From Blastobasis lacticolella (taxonomy: Eukaryota > Arthropoda > Insecta > Lepidoptera > Blastobasidae), in NCBI GenBank assembly GCA_905147135.1, contig LR990067.1:11036001-11100000 (forward strand): DNA of 64,000 nt. The letters are read 5' to 3'. Below the pieces are notes generated by a model. It was not told the DNA's origin. It was given only the letters and a program-made list of their open reading frames with translations, and searched no databases. Numbering within the stretch: the first letter of the stretch is position 1; each line of letters starts with the position of its first letter. Made by a program: the position numbers and the translations under genes. Below are positions 34,701 to 43,700 of this stretch, piece by piece.

Positions 34701-37700
34701 TAATACGAAGTCGCGCCGGGTCCACTGGTTCATTAATATACATGGGAGCTTCGGTGGCCTAATAGTTGAGGAGTCCGAACTCATACTCCGAGGATCGAGG
34801 TACGGAGTTCGAGGTTTAGAACCTGGGTGCCGCCATGTACCAATTACTCTTTTCTGAGTTTAGTACTTTAGGTTGCAGTACTTACGTGCGCCCGACTATT
34901 CCCCTTATCTCCATGATTTGTACCCCATCGCGAGCGATAACCATCGAATTTCTAATTACCTCCCTCCACTTAAAGCTAAAATTAGCATAACAAGACAAAA
35001 CAATTGTTTTATCTCTCTATGCCAATTTCAAACGTCTGCAATTGCAAGAGCAAATTAGGGTACCATTCGATTGCCCCTCCTGTACCGCTAGAGCTAGCAA
35101 TCTGAAACTATCAACCTTTAAAACCAATGAGACTTACTGAGGGTTAGTAATAGTATTATTGACATTAAACATGAATCCAGCCAACGTGCCGAACCAATTT
35201 GAGAGCATCATGAAGAAATCTAGAGGGTTGCTAGCAGTTTTGTTGCCGCTAGTTTTGTCTTCCATCTTTACGGTGTTTACTACATCTTTGACTGTTGTTT
35301 TACTAGTATATTCTCTCTTTACGGCGATTACCGCTAAGTCTTTGGATGTTGCATTCATAATGTCTGTGTGAAGTGTAGCATTATCATTTGTGATCATCGC
35401 AGTTGTTGCTTCTTCAGTTACATTAGCTTGGACAACAGCTGTTGTATTTGCTTTACTGACAGTAGCTGATACTGTGTTACTGTCAGTAGCTAATGCTGTC
35501 TTACTGTCAGTAGCTAATGCTGTCTTACTGTCAGTAGCTAATGCTGTCTTACTGTCAGTAGCTAGTGATATATCTGTAGCATTATTCAAGGTTTCCGTTG
35601 ACGAGACTTGTTTGTGTAACTCCGAAGTTTTGTCTGACGATATTTCGTTACCTTTAGTACTGTAGCTGCCACGATAGACGGTAACAAAAACATTGTCGAT
35701 ATTGTCGCGATCGTCGTCGTCATAATCACGATCATAGTACTCTTCGCCTTCAGTTTTAACTGATCTCTTTAGTTTAGATACGTCATTTAACTTGTCTTCA
35801 GTTTCGGATTCATTAACCGCTCCATTTTTATTATTCTGTACGTTGGTCACATTTTCACTAACTAAATTGGTTAATTTCACAAAATTTCTAATTTTCTCCT
35901 CCAAGTCTTCGATGTTTATAGTTTTGTTTTCATAAACATTATCTCTGTACGGTTCGCTGGTTTTTTTATCTTTATCGTCATCTTTGAATTCATTTTGTTC
36001 CGAAACCATTTCTACAAGTGTCTCAATGTCGTCTAGTACTACCCAGTCATTGTCTACATGAACAATAGGATTGTGGTTATACCCATTTTTGCGAGATTGA
36101 TCATTAATATCCTCTATTTCACTCAAAATGGACCGTTTCAATATTCTCTTGCTATCGTAGGCATTTTCGTAATCCAACAGTTCGTTTATAATAGATCGCC
36201 TAAATGTACTCGCCCTTTCACTATCCAGGACATATTTTTCAGAGTCCATATTGTACGAATTTGGACCATCGATGTAGACTCTAAACATGTCAGTGTAATC
36301 TATGTCGTCAGCATCAATAGATTTGAGCGAACGTCTGAACCTACTCATGGCGTACATGTCATCGTAACTGTTTCTAGTGTTTTTATTTCCTGCACTTTTT
36401 CTCGAAAATGAAATTCTGAAACCTTCGTGTTCCGGTGCCGGCTTATCTGTGAACATAAAACCAAAAATGTATCACTACTATTGTGATATACCTTTGTGCC
36501 CATACGCGCAAATATGTCACCAATGCAGTTGCATTTAATTCGTATTGTTGTTTATCTGTCATATGGTAGGCAAACAGGTAAGGGATCACCTGATGGAAAG
36601 TAGTCACCACTGCTTATAGATATTAGCAGCACTAAAAGTATGGCCAATGTTTCGCCCACCTCCATAACACGTTGCTCTGGCCGCAAAAAGGCACATGCCC
36701 CTCCACTGCCAAAGTCACGGTTCCCCAAATCAATGGAGCACTGAAAACCTTACCCACCGGTCGCGACACAATACTATTTAAATTTGCATTTTTTCGTTGT
36801 CTGCCATATCGTAATCGTTACGCACGTGCGACACCTAAGTAGGCGGCGCCGGCGACGATTGCAAAACGAATAGTAGTAAGTAAGGCCCTAGTACAGTATA
36901 AAACAATAGGTACCTATCAAGTAACAACCCAAACACCCCAGGGTGATACCCCTGGTATCACCCTGGGGTGCAAACGTGTATTTTTGTAATTTTTTATAAG
37001 TATTGTATACCCGAAAGGTTAACTGATGTAAACATTTATTTGTTAGCAGTCTTAACATAAAATTTTCTGATTCTGATTCTGATAGCCTGCGGTGACTGCT
37101 TACCATCAGGCAGGCCGTAGCTTGTTTGTCACCGTAATGGTATAAAGAATAAAAACCCCAACACAAGCTTTGCTTACTTTGGGGCTAGATAACGCTATGT
37201 GAATTGATCAATTATAATTATTTATTTATTTTATTCACTATGCTCTAAGAAGCACTAAGGCACCCCAACAGGTTGTCTGGCGGATCCGATGACAGTCATG
37301 ACGCATGTAAAAATCTAAAATAACACAATTTTCTTAATATAGCATTTTGGTCCCTGAGAAACCGCTTTCATTATGTTTCAAATACTAGGGCTTTTATATA
37401 GTAGAAGAACCTGGCATTTGACCGCAATCTCACCTGTTGGTAAGTGACGATGCGGCCGAAGATGGAGCATGCCCCTCTTGGAGTAGCCTATTCATTCTAG
37501 CCTTGATGGCATCCATATTATATTGATCGGAAAACACACTCGCAGGCAACGCATTCCAATCCTTAGCCGTACGCATAATAAAGGTCGAGCCGCTTTGGCT
37601 CAAACGAAGCATTCGAACGAAGAAGATTTTATTCGCAACAATCGCCTCATACATACCCACAGCCTTTTCCGACAATCTATTCATTCTATATCCGGATTCG

Positions 37701-40700
37701 TCCATATCCGGCTTAACACTCGAAGATTTCGATATAGGTTTGCTATCCATCGGTTTATTTGAAAATGAGAATTTGAAACCATCCTTGAAACCTTCAGCGT
37801 GTTTCTCTGTGAACAATTGTACCGCTAGATTAAATGTGGAAAATTGTGTGTATGTATGTATGTTCTTTATTGATTCACGCAAAAAGGGCTGGACGTATTT
37901 AGTTGTTTATTATAACAATGTGCCAGTTTTCACACCAGAACAACAATGAAGGGTCCAATTGTACCTGGGAAGGCCTTAGAAGCGTTGGATCAACATCAGA
38001 TGCGAGAGCCAACACCTTGCGAAGTGAGAATGACGAAGACCGGGCCAAGTGGAGAAGAAAGATCAGGAAAGCGGATATTTTCAGAAGCTGGGTATGTTCG
38101 CTAGGATGATGATGACAATCATTTCCAACCGACCAATAGAATTAACAGCTATGACTATATTAATATGACCAGCGCAATTGGTTACATATTTTGGTAACTA
38201 GAGAATGCAACACCGGGATTCCGCATACATTTTGCGGGACTAATGTCGGTCGAAAATTTTGGACTGGCAGGATTACAGTAAAGCGTTGTAGAGAGTACTG
38301 GCTGGTTGGGCCCTGGCTAAACAATGCGAGGGCGCTGGACAGAATATGGTTGATGACCGAGTCAACATTTAAAAATTTTATTTGGTCCGCCAGTTAGATT
38401 ACAAAAAATATTAGACACATATTTTTTTATATATCATATCAATAAAAAGCTTACAAAGATAAAGCGTATCAAAGTTTTGGAGTGGGGGCTCGTGACGTCA
38501 ATTCTTAATTTTCACTTTAGGCGTGACCTAACGCAACATTTCAACGCACTGCATTGGCGTTATTTTTGTTTGAGTAACAAAATAAAAAATCTGTTCAAGC
38601 TTTTTGATAAAAAAAATTATCAGTCTTCATCCCTATTACCCCTTGTTTGTTTAATTTTTTTTGCCAGTTATGAAATTGTACTTTGACACATGGCAGTGTT
38701 TTATTAATTGAGTGTTGATTATTTAGAACTTTAAGATAGTTTTCTTATCATATTCTATGTCAATTTATGTCTTAATCTTGACGTCTAAAAGTATTAATTA
38801 ACAATTTAAAATGTACCGAATAGCTTGCAAATAAATTTGGGTTTAAATTGAAACCATGAAAACGATGTCTATAAGATATTAATTACGATTGATTTCTAAG
38901 ATAAACCTACAATAGTCCAACCTGCTGGATCCCGCGGATACCTGGATCCAGTGGAACTAAGATGGTTCAGTCCCGCAAATACCTGGATTGAAATTATCTT
39001 GCGGGATTGCATTCCCTGTTTGTAACAGACAATACTTAAAAAAAATACAAGTCTCCCAAAAGAAGCAACAATGGCTCTGAAAGATTTTATTTTTATTTGG
39101 AACTCTAATCATTAAAAAACTCCGTCGTAGAACGGAATTCTCCTTGAACTATGGACTATCTGCTACTTTGTGATAGTACAAAGACTTATACATACCCATA
39201 GTAGGTTCCAGCTGTCGGGCCAGAGACATCTTGTACCTCTCAGACTTGGCATTATCAGCTTGAGACTTCTCGTACCGTTGCACCTCCTTCTTGCCCTCCA
39301 AGACGCCATAATCGCTGTATGCCTGCGCCATTTTCATATGGTACAACCTCGGGCCATCGAAGTAGTCCTTCGACGGATCAAGATAGGAGTTATCAGCGTC
39401 ATCAGATGCGAGTGCATGTCTATAGGATCTTGATAATTGCTTGTAGTCTGCCTCGTCAGCGTCGACAGATTTCAGCGATCGCTTGAAGTCTCTCGAGAGA
39501 TGATTATAGTCTATGTCATCAACGTCAACAGACTTGAGCGACCGCTTAAACAATCCCATGCTGAAAGTCTCATCGAAAGTATTCTTGTCGCTGTTATCCA
39601 TCTGTTGCATGTCCTGGTTTTCAGACGTGGTTGTCATTGGTGACGTCTCCACTAGTGAGGTAACTGGTGACACCAGTTTCTGGGGCTTTGTGCCTTGCAC
39701 TTGATTGCCCTCAGCAGGTTTACCGGAGAACGTTATCTTGAAACCCTCGTAGCCCCCGGGCTGTGCGGACTTTTCTGTGAACAATAATTTGTGAATTAAC
39801 ATCATTGCAATGCTAACCGATGTTCTTACGGTGAGGGAAAACATCGCGAAGAAACATGCATATTGAGGTGACTGAATGTGTAACCATGATTTGTCACGGA
39901 GGACAGATGGCAGTCATAAATCCCGGCTCGTAGGCAGGGGAAGGCAGAGACATTATATGTTGCTTGGAAGAAATCGCCAAAAAGTTAAATAACTCATAAG
40001 GACAGCCAAAAAGTGATCTATCAGTTTTGACAAAAGATCTCGTGTCACCAAAATGTCGCTAAGGATCAGCCTGGAATATTATTTCAATAGAAAATCAATC
40101 TTCTTATTTTATGACTTACAACAGAATTAAATTTTTGGTCACCAGTATACATCAAACAGTGACGCTATTTAAATCATCTACAATAGATGTACATCAATAG
40201 AAGAATACAAGGCCAATGATTATAACACGCTCCTACTACTAATCTTTATTTCTACAGCAAACGAAATTACATACCCACACCAGGTTCCAACATTTGATCC
40301 AGCGACATTTTAACACGATCAGCTTTCACAGCTTTAACAGCAGCTTGGGCCTTCTCGCTTCTTTGGAATCCTTTCTTTCCTTCCAGAACTCCATAATCAC
40401 TATATGCTTGTGCCATTTTGACAAGCTTCTCATATTTATTGTTAAAGTAATCCTCGATATATTGAGTGTCTAACGCATCTGACTGAAAATCTGTCTCGCC
40501 AACTTCTTTCTTGGAGAGAACAGACATATCTGGCAGCTCCTTGTTCATGTTCTGCATGACTGCTGTCTTTATCATGGTATTCAGCTCATCGGGGTAGAGC
40601 GGCATTGGGCCCTTCCAGTTCGGATTGTGGTAAAGAGGAGGGTTGTATCTGCGCGAGTTATCCAGAAATTTCTTGTCTTCCAGGTTGAATGGCTTGTTTT

Positions 40701-43700
40701 CTGGTTCCTGTAACAAGCTGTTTATAAATAGGGGATGACGTCTGTAGACCGTCCAGCACGGCTAGCTCAAGTGTGCGATAAGTGAGAAAACGCGCGACAT
40801 ATTATATACTGCTATCTCTTTCGTCTTCATATTGAGAGAAGGAAACAAACGCTCTCCCGCGGCGCGAGCTGTGTCACGGGCACACTTGTGCTAGCCGTGC
40901 TGGGCGCACAAACTGCGGCGCCAATACGCATCATGTAGTCAGCCGCAGTGTGAAGCGGCCCACCTCCTCACAATTAATGTATGGGGAGAAGGGGAGCCTT
41001 CGCGCGATATTTGGTAGAGTTTAAGCACTCTATAGATAGACATACAGATTATTCGCCGACTCAAGAGCCGTTCCACATAGCGTGGTGCGGAGATGGGAAC
41101 CAACATTTGCTTCTCCTTTGAAGAAAAAGGAAAGCCATAATTACAAAGGCAGAAGAAGATGCTTGCATCTTCGCTTCCTCCTGGCCATTTTTCAGTACTT
41201 ACGTCTCGTTTCATCCTATCTATTTTCTTGTCAGTATCGTCGTGTCCCTCCATCTCGTCTGAGAGTACCTCCTTGAAATCTTCATAACCTAACAATCAAT
41301 TAATATTATGATTATTGCTCTCTTGTTGTTACAAGCTCTTCCTACTAAATATAGTAATCCAACTAAAACTTTTTTATTACAATTTTCAACTACTATATAA
41401 ATGCTATTTGTAAGGACGGATATTTAAATGTTTGTTACTCCTTCGTGAAAAACCACCGAACGGATTTTGATTAAGTTTTGCATAGCACATAATCCTTTAA
41501 TTTATCCCGAAATTCAACATGGTTCCTGGTGGGAACATTAAGCTTATTACGTGACAATCTGTTCCTAACAATCCTCTGATTTCAATGATTGGAAATGTTA
41601 TTTTTGCGATTACGTATCATAAATTTCATGGGTTCAGTTGCTAACAAAGTTAAATTACTATAAACTGAAATTATAATATCGATCATACGTAATCGCAAAA
41701 GTAACAATTTCAATCATTGAAATCAGAGAATTGTTAGTAACAGAGTTACATAATTAGCTTACGGTTCTGGAACGTTACAACCAAATTTCATATGGACGAA
41801 TTCATGGGCAAAAGCTAGTACAAAATATAGGTAACAATACAATACCTATGCCCTCTTGGTCCTCCTCCTCAGCTTGCATCAGCCGTCTTGCGGGCACCAG
41901 ATTCAAAAACTCTGAGACACCGCTCCTCCTGAAAGGCGAAAGACTGCAAGTGAAATAAGTCGTGAGACTAGCGGAGGACAGGATGCATTGGCGTTTGTCG
42001 GGGGAGGCCTATGTCCAGCTGTGTACAGACTCCTTATTACTGGCTTTGACAGATATGCGACACGCGTAGGTAGGTATACATCATGTAGACTAGCAGTTAT
42101 AGGCTGATGATGATGATAATGGTGGTGGTGGTGATGACGATGATAATGGTGGGGATGATGATGATTATGATGGGGGCTGTGGTGGTGATGACGATAATGA
42201 TGGTGGTGGAGGTGGTGATGACGGTGATGATGATGATGACTCATTCCAAAACATAGGTAGCCTGTAGTAAAAGTCTGTCAAGCCTGATTAATGCGCCTAG
42301 ATGGCAACTACCACCTTACCTATTACTGACGGCAAGCAGTAAATGCTTGCATTGTTGTATTGAGATGATATCGTACTCTTACTAATATTATAAATGTTTA
42401 AGTTTTTAAGGATTAATTTTGATCATATTTGGCAGTAATGTAGCGTATAGCCTATAATTGGCAAGGTTGGAACCAGAGTGATCTATGTGTCATTTTTACT
42501 AAGAGTACTTAGATCAGTGTGGCATGGAAGAATTTATTTTTCTGTGTCCCGTGGTGTATTAAACTCAATATTACTATAAGTGACTCTTAGATCACTCTGG
42601 TTCCAACCTCCCCAATTAATCCCGAAATTCAATGTAGTACCAGCTGGAAAACGTCCGGAACGTAAAAACCAATTATTATGCAAAAGAAGTCGCGGGGTTA
42701 AAAGCTAATAAAGTTATATCGATGATATAGACGATATATCATCAGATGATATACGATTATATAGAACAGCCGACGAATAATAGATATGATAAAGTAATCA
42801 GGAGTTTTCCAATAGGTATCTAAAGCATTCTTAACCACTCACTAGATGGCGGCCCGACAATTTTGGTAATTAATTACCGCTTGAAAAAGGTTCTTAGCAA
42901 AAGGGATATAAACACTGGGTACGTTGTATTGGATAATATTGTATTTATCAATAGTTTTCAACCATTTTAGAGGTTGTAATAAAATGGAACATAGTGCCTA
43001 TTCATAAAAATATGTCTTTGTTCATTTCGTTCAACCTTTAAAGTTATGTTTATATTAATAACCATTTTATTTTTAGGTTTAGTATTAGATGGCTGCATGA
43101 TATCACTGCCAAAATCATACAGATTTAAAAATTACCAGAACTGTAGGAGCGCCATCTATTGATGCTTTTTGAAACCAACTGACAATACCTACTGGAAAAC
43201 TCCTCATTGATACACCGTGCTTTCCACTGCACTTTACCTAATGAAAGAATAGAAATCTAATTCACTCACATGAGCGTTGATATACTGATCAACATATCAT
43301 AGTTGGTTATCATTGGCATCGTCGAGGTCGTCTCAGGAGTGGTGGTCTTCCTGATGGTCGTGGTAAACTTTCTAGTTGACGACTCTCTTTTCATAGTGTC
43401 TATGAGAGTCGTAGCCGTGTTCCTCATGTCATCCGGTTTCTTCTCCGGCTTTCTGAGGAAGTTGTATTTGAAATTCTTCGCTCTGAACATAGTGGGCTTC
43501 ACGTACTGTCTGTACAGGTTGCCGGAGGTCGTGTAGAATGCGTGGAAGGGGTACCACGGTGTCGTCTCCTGTAAGGCGTGGGCGAATATTGTGATCGAGG
43601 CTCTAATGGTTATTCGAATGTACAATACAAGAGCTTAATGCATGGCAATCTTAAGAATCATATTGTCATAAATTTGTTATAAGGATTTTATATCATTCAG

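Noticed and set aside
35159..35665. Plus-strand hydrophobic frames over exon 10 (Val/Leu-rich repeats)
   Set aside because: Antisense reading of the ATDSKTAL repeats; codon structure and splice evidence are on the minus strand.
41903..42244. Histidine-rich frame
   Set aside because: Translation of a GAT/GGT trinucleotide array following an RTE tail; not a protein.
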